64,000 nt of DNA from Hemileia vastatrix (GCA_030280995.1 JASXTE010000002.1:24463683-24527682), one strand, 5' to 3'. Counted from the stretch's first letter, positions 24,328 through 35,935 are shown. Translations and numbers: made by a program. The notes: generated by a model from the sequence alone, not told the origin.

Positions 24328-24964
24328 GTTATTATAAATGAAGATGAAAAGGAGCAGAAACAAGCAGATGCGATAGCAAGATGAAAAGGAGCAGAATCAA
24401 ATAGTTGAAATGGGGAGAAATTCTGAGTGGATAGAATGAACAGGATGGGATGAGAATGGAAGTGTGCAGCAAGGTAGAAGGCATATCCAGGGAGTAGTCC
24501 AAGATGTGGTTATGGCAGAAAGTAGGTCAAGATGTGGTTATGAAAAATTGAGTAAAAAAATGTCAGATAAGAGGTGAACATTGACACGTAAAGTGTCTAA
24601 TAACCCAATTATTAGCAAAAATAATTGCGGAAGATAATTGGGGTATAAGGATTTTTATCCGCAATTAATTTAATTGCTGATCCCTGAACATTGATACCCC
24701 CTAATATTCAACACAAATAAGGGTCAAAAAACAACATCAATAATTATGGATAATTTTGAATATGAAAAGGGTTAAATTATATATTTAAATTTAAAAATTA
24801 ATGTATTTACAATATAAGATAATTTAATAAGATATAATTATATTATCAACATGTAATTAATTTATTATTCATTAAATACACATAACACCCCTTTATATGG
24901 AATATAATAATTATTTTAATGTATACTTAATTTATATGATAATAAAATTAGTATAAAATTTATT

Positions 24965-27900
24965 TTAATTATAAAATAATATTTTAATATAATTTATTAT
25001 GTAATATAAATTAAATATATATACATAAGCTGCAATTATTATGTCCTTTATTAACTCCAATAAAATTGTATGTTTATTACTTGGCTCCTGGGACAGCCTG
25101 GCTGACACTCCCTCACTCCAAAAAAAACAATAAAAAAAAATGCTATGATTTTTCCTTTTTTGCTTTTTCAATAGAGTAGGAAGGTTTGAAAATTTTTTAC
25201 CAGGTATCCATGCATCATATTCAGATGATTTATTTTTAAATCTCAATAAATACTCAGTACCTCTTTCAGAAGTGATAATTCTATCATTGAGAATTTTATC
25301 AATTTCTGCAGTTTCTGTGACTTGCTGAGGGTTTTTCTTAGGTCTACCCCTTCTTTTTGGAAATAAGTCACTGTTGGAAGTATAAGGTTTTAACAGGGAA
25401 ATGGGGAAAACAGGATGTTTTCTATCATATGGAGAGTATAACACAACTTAAACTGCATTATCTCCAATCATTTTTTTCACAACAAAAGGACCCACAAAAG
25501 GATCTTTTAATTTGTTGTTACCCTGTAAACTGAAGTGGACAGTAGATATCAACACTTCATCACCCTCTTTAAATGTGTGTTCTTTATGGGATTTATCCCA
25601 TCTCTTCTTCTCATATTCAAATGCTTTATCAATACAAGATTGAGCATGTTTTCTGCACAGTTGTTGCATTTGAACAAAAGATTTGACACCAGGGTGTAAT
25701 TCCAATTTAGGAAATTTACTATTGAGTATTTGAGCAGGAGTATGAGGGACATAACCTAGCCAAAGCTCAAAAGGTTTCTTATGAGTAACAGAGTGAACAG
25801 TGCTATTATAAGCAAATTCAAGACCAGGCAATAAGGTGACCCAGTCATGAGTAAATCTGTCATTGTCTTTATATTCCAATCCAAAGGCACAATACCTTCT
25901 AATCATATCCTCTAGAGTTTGAATCATTCTTTCAGCTAGACCATCAGTTTGGGGATGGTGAACAGTAAATAATTTTAATTCACAACCACATATATCCATT
26001 AGAGACATCCAGAATTCAGATGTAAATCTTGGATCTCTGTCAGATATAATGGCTCTAGGGAATCCAACTATATTGAACATATTACACCACCATAAGAAAG
26101 CCAAGTCTTTGGTGGAGACATCTTTATGGGTGGGAACAAATTTTCACATTTTAGTAAATCTATCCACTATTATCCAACAAGAATTATAATTTTCTTTACC
26201 TGCAATAGGAAGACCAGTGACAAAATCCATATTAATGATTTGCCAGGGAGCATCAGGTGCTTCAATTTTCTGTAATAACCCTGCTCTCTTACCAGTCATT
26301 CTTTTGGATTTCTGGTATGAATCACAAGATTCAACATATAATTTTGCATCTTTAGACATATTAGCCCACCATGCAGTGTTTTTGATTCTAATCAATGTTT
26401 TTTCAAGATCAAAATGACCAGCTAAAATGTCATCATGACAAAGTTTGAGGATAGTTTCTTTCATAGAAGGAAGAATTACAATTACATTAGTAAGCTTTCT
26501 TCTATAATATATATAACCATCTTCAATAGAAAACTTTCCTTTACTCAAAGCATTTTGATACTTTGCAGGAAGATTTTTTATCAAAGCTTGAATTGAAGCA
26601 TTCTTAGGATCATTTAAGATAGTAACTAATTTACTTAAATCAGAATCTTTATCATATGAATTCAGTATTAATTGTAATAACTCCTCTTCCATATCAACTA
26701 CAAATATACCATGGATATGAACAGTATCATCTTCAGGTACATAAGCAGGATTTGAGTCATTATTTGGCAGAGGAAATCTAGACAGCATATCCACATTGGA
26801 GTGAACATTTCCAGCCCTATGGATAATTGTCATCCGTCCTCTGTATTCTTGAACAGCAAGTTGCCACCTGAACATATGTCTATTAGGTGTTTTCAGGTTT
26901 AAGAGGTACTTCACAGCACTACAGTCAGTTACCAATTCAAACTTTTGGTCATCTAGATAGTAATGAAGCTTCTCAAGAGCCCAAACAACTGTTAAACACT
27001 CTAATTGAGTGGCACCATATTTCAATTCACTATTTCTCAAGGTTCTTGAAATATAAAAAATTACAACCTCTGAGGATTTATCATTTATAATTTTTTTCTG
27101 GTGAAGGGCAGCACCCAGACCAACAAAGCTAGCATATGTGTATAGGACAAAAGGTTTGTTGAAATCTGGAAGAGCCAATATAGGGGCTTTCATTAAGAAA
27201 CTTTTTAATGTATCAAAAGCTTTTTGACAGTCATTATTCCAGAGAAAGGCAACATCTTTTCTGGTCAGTTTTGTAAGAGGCAAGGCTATGACCAGATAAT
27301 TTTTAATATATTGTCTATAATAGCCACACATTCCCCAAAAACTTTGTATTTCTCTTACAGAAGTTGGTGCTTTCACATTTTGAATGGCAGCAACTTTGTT
27401 TTGGTCTACACAAATTTGTAAGCCTGACACAACATGGCCAAGGACTTTCAAGGATTGAAAACCAAATTTACACTTTTTTAAGGACAAGTTCATATTGATT
27501 TCATCCATTTTTTGGAAAACTCTATTTAAGTGAATCATATGTTCATCAAAAGTTTTAGAAAAAATTATAATGTCATCAATGTAAACCATGAGCCATCCTT
27601 CAATTATTTCCTGATGGAAAGTGTTATCCATGACCTTTTGAAAAACTGAAGGAGCATTTTTAGGGCCAAATGGCATCCTAACATACTTATATATTCCCAT
27701 ATGAGTAGCAATAAGCAAAAAAATTTGAGAATTTTTCTCAACTGGAACTTGATGATATCCTTTATTACCATCCAGACAACTAATAAATTTTGCACCTTGC
27801 AAGGTAGCATGTATTGAATTAATTCTGGTAAAAGGATAAATATCATCAACAGTATAAGTGTTCAATGCTCTGTAATCACCACATAATCTAGTCTTATCTT

Positions 27901-29065
27901 TTTCATAAGAAATCTAGACTGGGGAGATGACACAATATTTGGGGGTGACATCCACTTTCTCAATGATATTCATTTTTAATAATGTGGCAATATTATTTTC
28001 AATATCCTTTCTTTTTGTTGGAGAAGAAGGATATGGTTTTTTCTTAATACTAGGAGGGATATCACTCAAGTTACAGGATAAGGTAATTTTCATTTCTTCC
28101 TGAACAATTCCTAAGACATGAGAACCATGAGCAAAAGCCAAAGGGAAAGAGGTAATTGAGGCAATAATAGAATCCTTTTGTTCACTAGTTAACTGATCAC
28201 CAAAAGAAGCAGTATTTATATCATTTAATAAATCATCCATTTCAATTGTTGTTCTGCCTTTACACTGGATTAGTGAGTTACAAGACTTTAACAGATGCGC
28301 AGAAGGTTTTCTAGAGGAGGAAATTTTGAATTTCCTTTTGCCATTCAATCCCAAGGTGAAGCAATTATTTGCTGGGTCCAATTTCACACCAAACATGGTT
28401 AAAATATCATTACCCATAATAAACCAAATGCTTAAATTATCATTTTGCATGACAACAAATTCACAAATAGCTCTGACAAAACCACCATTATTTTTGAAGA
28501 ATACAGAGGTTTTGTATTTGCCAAGAGGAATTAAGGTAGAACCATACCCTCTCCATTTTTCAGAAGTTATAGGTAATAATTTACTCAAATAATCCTTATC
28601 TACTGAAGCTAAAGCCTTTTCAGAGACTACACTTCCTCCTGCACCAGAGTCAAGAACCACATCAACATTCTTACCATTAATGATAACAGGTTCTTTCAAG
28701 GGGGATATGGCTATAGAATTTTTAGTAATATCTTTAATTATCTCAGCATTTTCCACTGAAGATAAATCCAATACACATTCTTCAGATATATTATCTAAAT
28801 AATGGAAATCCTGTTCTAACATTAAAACATCTTTAACAGAGTCATTGCCATAGGAGATATTACTTTCACAATCACTAGAAGAATTATTGACATCAATTTC
28901 AGCTTCATCAGTGTCTTCATTTTGTTCAACAAGATGAATTTTCTTGTCACAAACATGACCCTTTTTCCATGGTTTGTTACATTTATAACAAGTATTTGTT
29001 GCATATTTTTTAGGTGCAACTGGGGCAGAGGGTTTACCAGATTTTTCTGGGAGCTTTGTAGAAGG
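24965..29065 (-). pseudogene. pol: B2 pol: protease, RT, RNase H, integrase, chromodomain
   Basis: One frame, continuous with gag, interrupted by stops at 29066 (shared with gag), 27914 (TAG), 26144 (TGA) and 25448 (TAA). Order: zinc knuckle CYKCNKPWKKGHVC; aspartic protease VVLDSGAGGSVV; reverse transcriptase with CGDYRALNTY, MPFGPKNAPSVFQ and YIDDI; and RNase H, where VLYTYASF has tyrosine for the catalytic aspartate seen in B3. The integrase shows HDDILAGHF, CDSYQ (second zinc cysteine replaced), MDFVTGLP, SDRDPRFTSEF and QTDGLAERM. A chromodomain follows (EIDKILNDRIITSERGTEYLLRF read in two parts, ending WIPGKKFSNLPTLL), so this is a chromovirus. The frame's last codons run into the 3' LTR. 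Confidence 0.93.
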
Positions 29066-30576
29066 TTAATTCTGATCATTATAAGATTTACCAAGGTAAT
29101 TCTTTGGTTCATATCTATGGTTGAGTAGTACCTCATTACAGATATTAATGAAAGAAGAATTTTCCCTTACATGCTCAGTTCCCACCACAATCAAATCTCT
29201 AAGAGAATTTGGTAATTTATACATTATTTTATCTCTCCAAATATCATAATCCATCTTTGGATAAATTACTCTAAGGATTTTTGTTACTTTCATAAGAAAA
29301 ACAATGGGCTTTTCAACAGAGGAGGATACATATCTAGTATTCTCATACAGTCTTTGCTGAGCTAACCTGAATTTTGAACTACCAAACTGATTCTCAATCA
29401 AGGATTTCCAATCATTCCATGTATAATGATTGTTATCCAAAAGGACAGATTCATACCACATCAAGGCTACATTGGAAAATAAAGAAATTAGCTTAGAAAC
29501 AATTTCCTCATCAGGTAGTTTATAAGAACTCTTTAAATTATCAATTCTTTGGATAAAGTGTTGCCAATCAGAAGAAGAATCACCATCAAAGGTAGGATAT
29601 TGGTCCAACTTAGGCCAATTTTTCTGACTACTGGGATGGTCCATTTTTTGGTTTGAATTATTCATCATTAATAATTCCTGAAGTTTAGCCAGGTGTTCAT
29701 AAATTTCATTATTCACAGAAACAGCTGGTGCATGACCATCACAAGACTTTTTGCTAGTAGCAAAATATTTAACAGACTCATTGTCAGTTTGTTTAATGGT
29801 TGAAATATGAGGAAGAAAGGAGGAACTCTGCTCAGGTTCTTTTTCTTTATTTTTATGCAGCTTATGGAAAGCATTCTCATTCATACCATTATTGATGGTT
29901 AAGGTTGAGAATTTTCCCTGCAGGTCAGACACATAGTTTCTTATCCTTGGAATTTCAGACATCTGGTCATTTACTTTTGCAAGAGATAGAACATTTCTGT
30001 CCTCAGAAACTGTGTGTTTGGCACTTAGTGCATGGAAATCATTCTTTAGCATTTTAAACTCATTTTGTAGAGATTTTATTTCACTTTTTAATGAATAATT
30101 TTCTTCATTAAGGGGTTTCAATTCACTCAAGGTCTTATGTAGATTGATATTTTTATCTGAGATAGCTCTATGGTCACTCCTTATTTGTTTTTGTTGGCTA
30201 AGAACAATATTCAAGGTTTCTTTGATTTTAAAATAAGCTGTATCCTGTACAGAAGAACTGACTTTACATTGCAAGTGCAAATTATTTAATCTATCATTCT
30301 CATGGATTAACACATCTCTCAAATGTTTGTCTTTCACAACATTAAAATCAAGGGTATCTTTTAATATTTCTTCAGAAGTTTTCTCAATTAAGGTATAGAC
30401 TTCAGGGGAAACAGAATCATTCTTAATTGCAAGAGAAGGATTAATTAAAGAAGTAGAAGTTAAATGTAAAGTTTCATCAAATGACAATTTGCTAATTACA
30501 TTAATAGGTCTACTAGTTACAGGAAGCAGTCTTTTAACAGGTTTAACTGTTTTTTCACCATGTTCAATAATATTAC

Positions 30577-30634
30577 CTGTAGAAGAAGTCTTATTATAAA
30601 ACATTCCCAAGTGACTATCAACCAAATTACTTAC
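30577..30634 (-). other. Putative intron 2 of B2 gag (58 bp)
   Basis: GTAAGT to CTACAG, 58 bp, followed by GTAAT. Same length and flanks as in B1, B3 and C even though the interior sequence differs. Confidence 0.5.
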
Positions 30635-31173
30635 CATGGCAGAGGAGGAAACTTCCCCTGAGACTGAGTTTGGGATTGGGCTTGGGCCTTCTTTCTCCTG
30701 CCTTGTTGGTAAGGATGAGGAGGAGGATGGAAATCGGGTGTTCTGGATGGGCCAGGCTGATGATGAGGAGGATGTTGCACATTCTTCTGGTAGTGACTCA
30801 TTAGATAATCCCATTTCCATTGCTCTACTTCCATAGTATTTTGATTTTGGATGTAGGAGCTGGGGGGCTGTGAAGGTTGAGCCTGAAACTAAGGCTGATT
30901 GGGAGGCAACTGAGGAGGGGCCTGGGCCTGATTTTGGTTCCTGAGTTCCTGAACTTGATCCCACAAGGTGTCTACTTTTGCCTTGTATTTCATGTTTTCT
31001 GTCTTCAGTTCTCTGATGTGACTGGACAGATTGCTGATTTTCTGGGGCAGAGGAAGCTTTTTTATTTTGAATCCTTTTGGAAGACCTTCTTGAGGTACTG
31101 GAGGTTTTACTTCCTTCTGTTGTGCTGGGGGAAGGGGGTTTGATTTGTTTACTTCTCCTGTCATTTCCACATC
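30631..31173 (-). pseudogene. B2 alternative-frame gag segment ('ORF0', putative exon 2)
   Basis: Counterpart of the B1 segment. It begins DVEMTGEV directly after a 64-bp intron-like piece and keeps GLPKGFKIKKLPLPQ, a coiled coil (SSHIRELKTENMKYKAKV), EQWKWDYLMSHYQ and PPHPYQQGRRKK, ending PW then TAA. One TAG at 30889-30891 interrupts it. Amino-acid changes relative to B1 are mostly conservative (I/V, K/R, L/M), whereas the overlapping gag frame is much less similar. This points to selection on this frame. Confidence 0.65.
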
Positions 31174-31237
31174 CTGAATTATGTGAATTTTTCTCTTTAG
31201 CATAAGATTTTTTATGTTCAACTTTAGAAGAACTCAC
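31174..31237 (-). other. Putative intron 1 of B2 gag (64 bp)
   Basis: GTGAGT at the start and TTCAG at the end on the minus strand. Removing it joins DYDADT in phase 0 to DVEMTGEV. It lies at the same place as the introns inferred in B1 and B3, but differs in length and sequence. Confidence 0.65.
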
Positions 31238-31312
31238 AGTATCAGCATCATAATCAATTTCAATTTCATCCACTTGCATGTTATCCATTTTCTCAGCCAA
31301 ATTGTTGGACAT

Positions 31313-31975
31313 AATAGTGGGAAGATTAATTAATTTCTTTTTTAAAAAAAATTAATAAAATTCAGTTAATAATTTGCTCCAAATATTAAAAAAAAATTTA
31401 TTAGTTAAATTATAAAAAAATTTTTTTTTAATATAAAGTAATATTTATAAAAAATAATTAATAAAATGGACTGCAAAGGAAAATTGGGAATAAACAATTA
31501 AGTTATTTTCAACCAATTAAATTACCAAAATTAAATATGGCAATATATGGGACTAAGTACAAATTACTATTTAAGTCAACCAAAATTAAACAAAAATTAA
31601 TAATAATAAAAATTAATTTAATAGTTAAATTTTTATTAATAATAATGTTAATTTCTTCTAGGACTAAGAGGAATTAAACACTCTATAATGGTCAACTAGG
31701 GAAAAAAATTTAACAAATGAACACTTACACTCAGTGAATCAGCAATTAAGCCAAAATCACTGTTATTGCAGTAAAAATATAGTAATATGAGTGAGAGATG
31801 CAAAGGTTAACTTACTATAGTGATCGGAAAATCACTTCAAAATAATAGATGAATTAATTTAATATAAACCTAATAGATCGAACCCAAGTTTGAAACACGG
31901 TTGCGGAAAAAGTTTCTTTTTTGCTGGATGGTCCGTGCGCTATGTCGTTTGTTGCAAGTATTGATTGTCATCGTT
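31313..31975 (-). other. B2 leader between LTR and gag
   Basis: About 660 bp, AT-rich, with weaker remains of the GTCAACC/GTCAACT spacing seen in the B1 and B3 leaders. A GTAAGT to CCTAG pair that could mark a leader intron is present but only about 33 bp apart here. No open frame of note. Confidence 0.5.
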
Positions 31976-31994
31976 GTTTGGAAAGGCTCCTACT
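31976..31994 (-). promoter_or_regulatory. Putative primer binding site of B2
   Basis: Directly inside the 5' LTR the minus strand reads AGTAGGAGCCTTTCCAAAC. The B3 and C elements carry GTTGTGATCCTTTCCAAA and ATTGGGGGCCTTTCC at the same place, so a shared CCTTTCC box follows the LTR in all three. The primer tRNA is not identified. Confidence 0.55.
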
Positions 31995-33223
31995 TGTTGG
32001 CCAGTTGTCTAGAAGAAGGTAAGAAAGGGAGAAGGAAGAGAGGAGGAAAGGAAAATTGGCAAGAAAGGTTTATAGAAAATAAAAGAAATAAAGTAATAAT
32101 TTATTTAAAGAGAGGCAAAGATGAGTTACTTGAGGGATGACACAAAATGAGGTTTTATTTAATGGAAATATTATTTAGAGTAAGGGTTCTGCGCGGCAAA
32201 CACTATAATTACTATCAGACTTAAAGAAACCTGTAAATAGTTATATAGAATTTTAATTAGAATTTTAATTCTAATAAAAATAATAATAAAACGTATTGTA
32301 TTGACAGTTTGTTCAGATTTGGTTTGTATAGTAAGTGATGAGGCCAAGGGGATTATCCAAGGCCTTTTTATAGGAAATGGGTCCTCTGAAGCGCCACTAC
32401 ATTTGTAAATACAAGAATCATAATAAGATGAAACAAGAAAGTAAAAGAATAAGTGAAACATAACAATTTAGAGAAAAATATGAAACAGATAATTAAAATC
32501 CCAATTAAGAACACAATTTTCACGCAACCATTTCCCAAATCATTTAAGTAATATAGTGAGTAATTAAACAATCTCTGAGACATGAGAACCATATGAAAAA
32601 GAAATCAAATCAAGTATAACAATATTTTTTATAGATTTTTTAAGTGAAGCAAATGGAATGTTTTGACGCAACAAAATATTGTAATCAATTTTTGTATTAG
32701 TCTGTAGAAAATTAATAAATTGTTTTGGCTATGTAATAACTATTTGAAACAAGTAATTAATTTTTCTACTGAACCAAATTTAGAATTTTAAATTTATTAT
32801 AATTATTATAATGCATTTAATATTCAACACAAATAAGGGTCAAAAAACAACGTCAATAATTATGGATAATTTTGAATATGAAAAGGGTTAAATTATATAT
32901 TTAAATTTAAAAATTAATGTATTTACAATATAAGATAATTTAATAAGATATAATTATATTATCAACATGTAATTAATTTATTATTCATTAAATACACATA
33001 ACACCCCTTTATATGGAATATAATAATTATTTTAATGTATACTTAATTTATATGATAATAAAATTAGTATAAAATTTATTTTAATTATAAAATAATATTT
33101 TAATATAATTTACTATGTAATATAAATTTAATATATATACATAAGCTGAAATTATTATGTCCTTTATTAACTCCAATTAAATTGTATGTTTATTACTTGG
33201 CTCCTGGGACAGCCTGGCTGACA
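31995..33223 (-). repeat. 5' LTR of B2 (1229 bp)
   Basis: On the minus strand it starts TGTCAGCCAGGCTGTCCCAG and ends GGCCAACA. It matches the split 3' LTR. A TATA box (TATAAAAA on the minus strand) lies at 32365-32372. CTTTG follows the right end and precedes the far end at 17752-17756. Confidence 0.95.
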
Positions 33224-33905
33224 CTTTGTCTATATCAAATTACATCTAGTACCATGATTGTCCAAATTACATCCTCATTTCCATATGCAGAATTGATCCC
33301 ATATGGCCAGACCAGGCCAAAGGTGTCAACCACAAGTTTGAGAATTCTTCTGGTGGACACTTTTATGATGGACAGTAGTAGGGTGCAAGTCTTCTTTAGT
33401 TAATCTAGTATTCCTCATAAACATTTCCAACTTATTTTTGGCCAAAAATCAGGTGGAAAGTTTGTCCATATCAAATTACTTCTAATGCCATGATTGACTA
33501 AAAATTGATTCTCATTTCCATATAGAGAGTTGATCCCATATGACTGGATCTGGAAAAAGTTTCACCAAAATTTTGGATAAACTTAAAATTGAAAATTTTA
33601 TGATGGAAAGTAATTGCAAGTCTTCTTCATTTCATCAAGTAATCCTCATAAAAATTTCCACCTATATTTTGGCCAAACTTTAGGTGGAAACTTTGGCCAT
33701 ATTAAATTAATTCTAGTTCCATTTTGATAAAAAACTCATACTTATTGCCATATATAGATATTAAACCCATCATACTTTGCCTTTCCAAAAGTTTCTACCT
33801 GAATTATGGCTAAACCTCAGTTGGACACTTTTATGATGCAGAGTAGCTAGGGAAAAAGTATTCTTCAGATAATTTGGTATTCATAATAAATTTATTCTCT
33901 TGAAG
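33224..33905. repeat. 606-bp satellite, continued and degenerate
   Basis: Resumes the array interrupted at 17757: TGGCCATATCAAATTACTTCTA, GATCCCATATGACTG and ATGATGG-AGTAG blocks recur three times at shorter, ragged spacing. The palindromic core is still visible near 33310-33370. The array ends at the solo LTR. Confidence 0.8.
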
Positions 33906-33910
33906 TTTAG

Positions 33911-35089
33911 TGTCAGCCTTAATATCCTTAGGACTGAGTATTTCTTATGCTTAAAATAAGATAACCTTAAGTAGATTAAGCTTATATCTTAAAAATAAGG
34001 TTAAAATAATAATATATATTATTTTATTATATATATATATATAATTATTATTCTATTATATAATTTATAATAGTTTAAATAGCTTATCCATGGCCTAATA
34101 ATACTTATTAAGGTGTTAATGGAGTCATAATATACTTATCTTAAGTGATATGAAGTAATTATTGACATACATAAGCTTATATGTATACATAAGACTCATA
34201 TTCAGTGAAATATGCAGTATATTATGTATATTTAGGTATATAAGTGGGTTTTAGCCCCTTAATAGCCTATAACCTTTGTTTTTCTGCTTATTTTAGGTCA
34301 TATGGACGAAATCAGTGGACTCACAACGCCTACAGAAGCATAGACACCTATATCAGGCGCATACACCCAGTTTGGACAACTAAAATTACTTCCTTGGATG
34401 GTTATTCACGGATTTATGGGTTGGAAGGATGTTTCTGGGTTAATGTGGATGCTTGGGGATGTTATTGGGGGCTTGGACATTTTATTTGTCTCCTTTATAT
34501 GCTTTTAGTTTCATTAAATCTCTTTTTGATTATTTATTTTACCTGTTTCTTTATGGTATCCGCTTTTATCTGGGTTTTCTATTTATGGTATGACTCTGTG
34601 TTATTATTAATAGTGATGGAGGGTCCTTACTGGAGGTCTGGGTGTTGAAACTGCTTGAAGTGGACGCCATGGGGAGGTGATGGGCCCTCACAGTGCTGTA
34701 ATTGCCGGGGATAACAGTGACATCATCTGGATTGAAGGTCTGTGCACTCCAGTGGATTTGGGTATAAGTAAGGAGGGATTTTGACGGTTTATTATCATCA
34801 TTCAATTACTAAAATTCAAACCAACACTACAATACAATTATTAGCATTCAGAAATATATTATAAAGCCCTTATAAATTGATATTATCTTTATATAAGCTA
34901 TAACTATATTTTATTCTTCTATTTTCCAACACTAGCACGCATTTAAATCCAAGTATTGTGAGTTTAATTTAAGTATAACTAGTCTATTAGTCTTCCCCTG
35001 AGGTTTAATCACTAAATCATTTATTAATAAGTAGTAGGACCATAAAATAAAACTATTTTATCATACTTATATACTAGACTATACTGACA
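33911..35089 (+). repeat. Solo LTR, C-related subfamily (1179 bp)
   Basis: TGTCAGCCTTAATATCC to ACTATACTGACA, with TTTAG on both sides, so a clean 5-bp target duplication and no internal element. Its first bases resemble the C LTR (58638), and it shares GGATTTTGACGGTT with the solo LTR at 46918. A TATA-like TATAAGTA lies at 34763-34770. Solo LTRs arise by recombination between the two LTRs of one element. Confidence 0.92.
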
Positions 35090-35094
35090 TTTAG

Positions 35095-35340
35095 CCTAAC
35101 TTCAGGTGGAAAATTTTGGAAAGCACTGGTTAGTCACTATCCATCAAAAAAGTGTTCACCAAAATTTTGGCTTAACTTGTGGTGGACCCCTTTGATCAGC
35201 TACAGTCAGATGAGATCAACTCTTAAGATTGAAATGAGGATGATATTTTGTTCAATCATGGAAATAAAAGTAGTTTGATGTGGCCAAATCAAATTATCCC
35301 CCTGAAGTTCAGACAAACCTCACAAGGACACTTTTTAACA
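35095..35340. repeat. Satellite unit in inverted orientation
   Basis: The reverse complement of this stretch matches the 606-bp unit: GTGTCC, an ACTTCAGGGGGA block, TCAAACTACTT, GATCTCATCTGACTG and then the palindromic core. The main array is in the opposite direction, so the two flanks of Y carry satellite units pointing towards each other. Confidence 0.7.
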
Positions 35341-35894
35341 GGGAGTAACTGAGAAAAATCAATTTATCAGAAGGAAAATCTTTTATTGGATAGATGCCAA
35401 GGTTTCATATTTGTGTATTATGGTCAGTATTAGTTTTTAAAGTTTCTTTCCAAGCAATTTCATTGCCCATCATGACACATTTTGTTTTAAATGTTTCAAA
35501 CTGTGTGATACAGTATTAAGGTGTCACATAGTATAATTAAGTTATATTAAGTGCCCTCCTATGATGCCTAAATTTATAATTAAATATCTTACATAATAAT
35601 TATTTTTTATATAAATTCATTAATATTTTATTTTATTATCAAATTTAATAGAGCAAGTATCCTGAATTATTATATATGCATAAGCTTAGGTTAGATCAAT
35701 TTGTGCTCAATTCATGCTCAACAGATGACCAAAATCAAGTTCTGGAGGATCAACTTGTGCATAATTTGGAATCAGTTGATATTCTGTCTATAATCAATCT
35801 GAGAATAAATTTACTTCCAATACAATTTTGTATATTGTTATAAAGTGAGAATAACCCTGGAATAAGAAGAGACACTCTGGAGTTCAAAGAGAGG
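35341..35894. other. Unassigned interior of Y
   Basis: AT-rich, no gene, no clear repeat. It leads into the right inverted end of Y. Confidence 0.4.
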
Positions 35895-35931
35895 GGATTG
35901 CTAGCAGTTCACCCCCAGATTTTCCGTGGTG
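35895..35931 (-). repeat. Right terminal inverted repeat of Y
   Basis: Inverted it reads CACCACGGAAAATCTGGGGG and then TGAACTGCTAGCAAT. The palindrome has one mismatch here. ATT follows immediately, as it precedes the left end. Confidence 0.7.
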
Positions 35932-35935
35932 ATTG

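Larger units (their letters stand above)
18584..24701. mobile_element. Harbinger-like DNA transposon (6118 bp) with Tet-like cargo
   Basis: Inverted ends of about 31 bp begin GGGGGTATCAATGTTCAGGG, and TAATA is duplicated on both sides. It carries three gene remnants: a DDE transposase on the plus strand (18969-20230), an oxygenase-like frame on the plus strand (21497-22114) and a Myb/SANT-like gene on the minus strand (22977-24327). A transposase plus a separate Myb-like protein is the PIF/Harbinger plan. The 5-bp duplication is longer than the 3 bp usual for that superfamily. Confidence 0.9.
17757..25107 (-). repeat. 3' LTR of B2, split by an insertion
   Basis: Two pieces, 17757-18583 and 24707-25107, together about 1228 bp, match the 5' LTR (31995-33223) in order. 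The termini on the minus strand are TGTCAGCC and GCCGACA. TAATA flanks the intervening Harbinger-like element. A TATAAAAAGG-type promoter occurs in the larger piece. A purine-rich stretch (GGAGTGAGGGAG on the minus strand) just before 25107 is the probable polypurine tract. Confidence 0.92.
29066..31312 (-). pseudogene. gag: B2 gag
   Basis: The ATG at 31312 (MSNNLAEKMD) leads through EIEIDYDADT to a 748-codon frame if unspliced. The segment 31173-30635 is better conserved in another frame (see ORF0). The body has a long coiled-coil region around 30330-29900, then a Ty3-type capsid domain with WPKLDQYPTFDGDSSSDWQ, WNDWKSLIENQFG and FRLAQQRLYE. It ends at a TAA at 29066 that interrupts the link to the zinc knuckle immediately downstream; the knuckle and protease are in the same frame. 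Gag and Pol were therefore probably one polyprotein. Confidence 0.88.
17757..33223 (-). mobile_element. Complete chromovirus B2 with nested transposon
   Basis: Minus strand: 5' LTR 33223-31995, leader, gag, protease, reverse transcriptase, RNase H, integrase, chromodomain, 3' LTR 25107-17757. CTTTG flanks both ends, giving a clean 5-bp target duplication. After removal of the 6123-bp insertion in the 3' LTR the element is 9344 bp. The LTRs differ by only a few percent by eye. It sits in the satellite of element Y, whose sequence resumes across the gap. Confidence 0.95.
11069..35931. mobile_element. Putative CACTA-like DNA transposon Y (24.9 kb with nested insertions)
   Basis: The two ends are inverted repeats of about 37 bp: 11069-11105 and 35895-35931. 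Each starts CACCAC, continues through AAATCTGGGGGTGAACTG and closes on a palindrome around GCTAGC. The three bases outside both ends are ATT, as expected for a 3-bp target duplication. Removing the MITE, B2 and the solo LTR with their duplications leaves about 7.8 kb, mostly 606-bp satellite. No transposase is visible. Ends beginning CAC with 3-bp duplications fit the CACTA/EnSpm superfamily, but that is an inference. The alternative is two unrelated single ends. Confidence 0.6.

Noticed and set aside
34244..34648. 134-codon open frame
   Set aside because: It lies inside the solo LTR 33911-35089, has no homologue pattern I recognise and includes LTR regulatory sequence.
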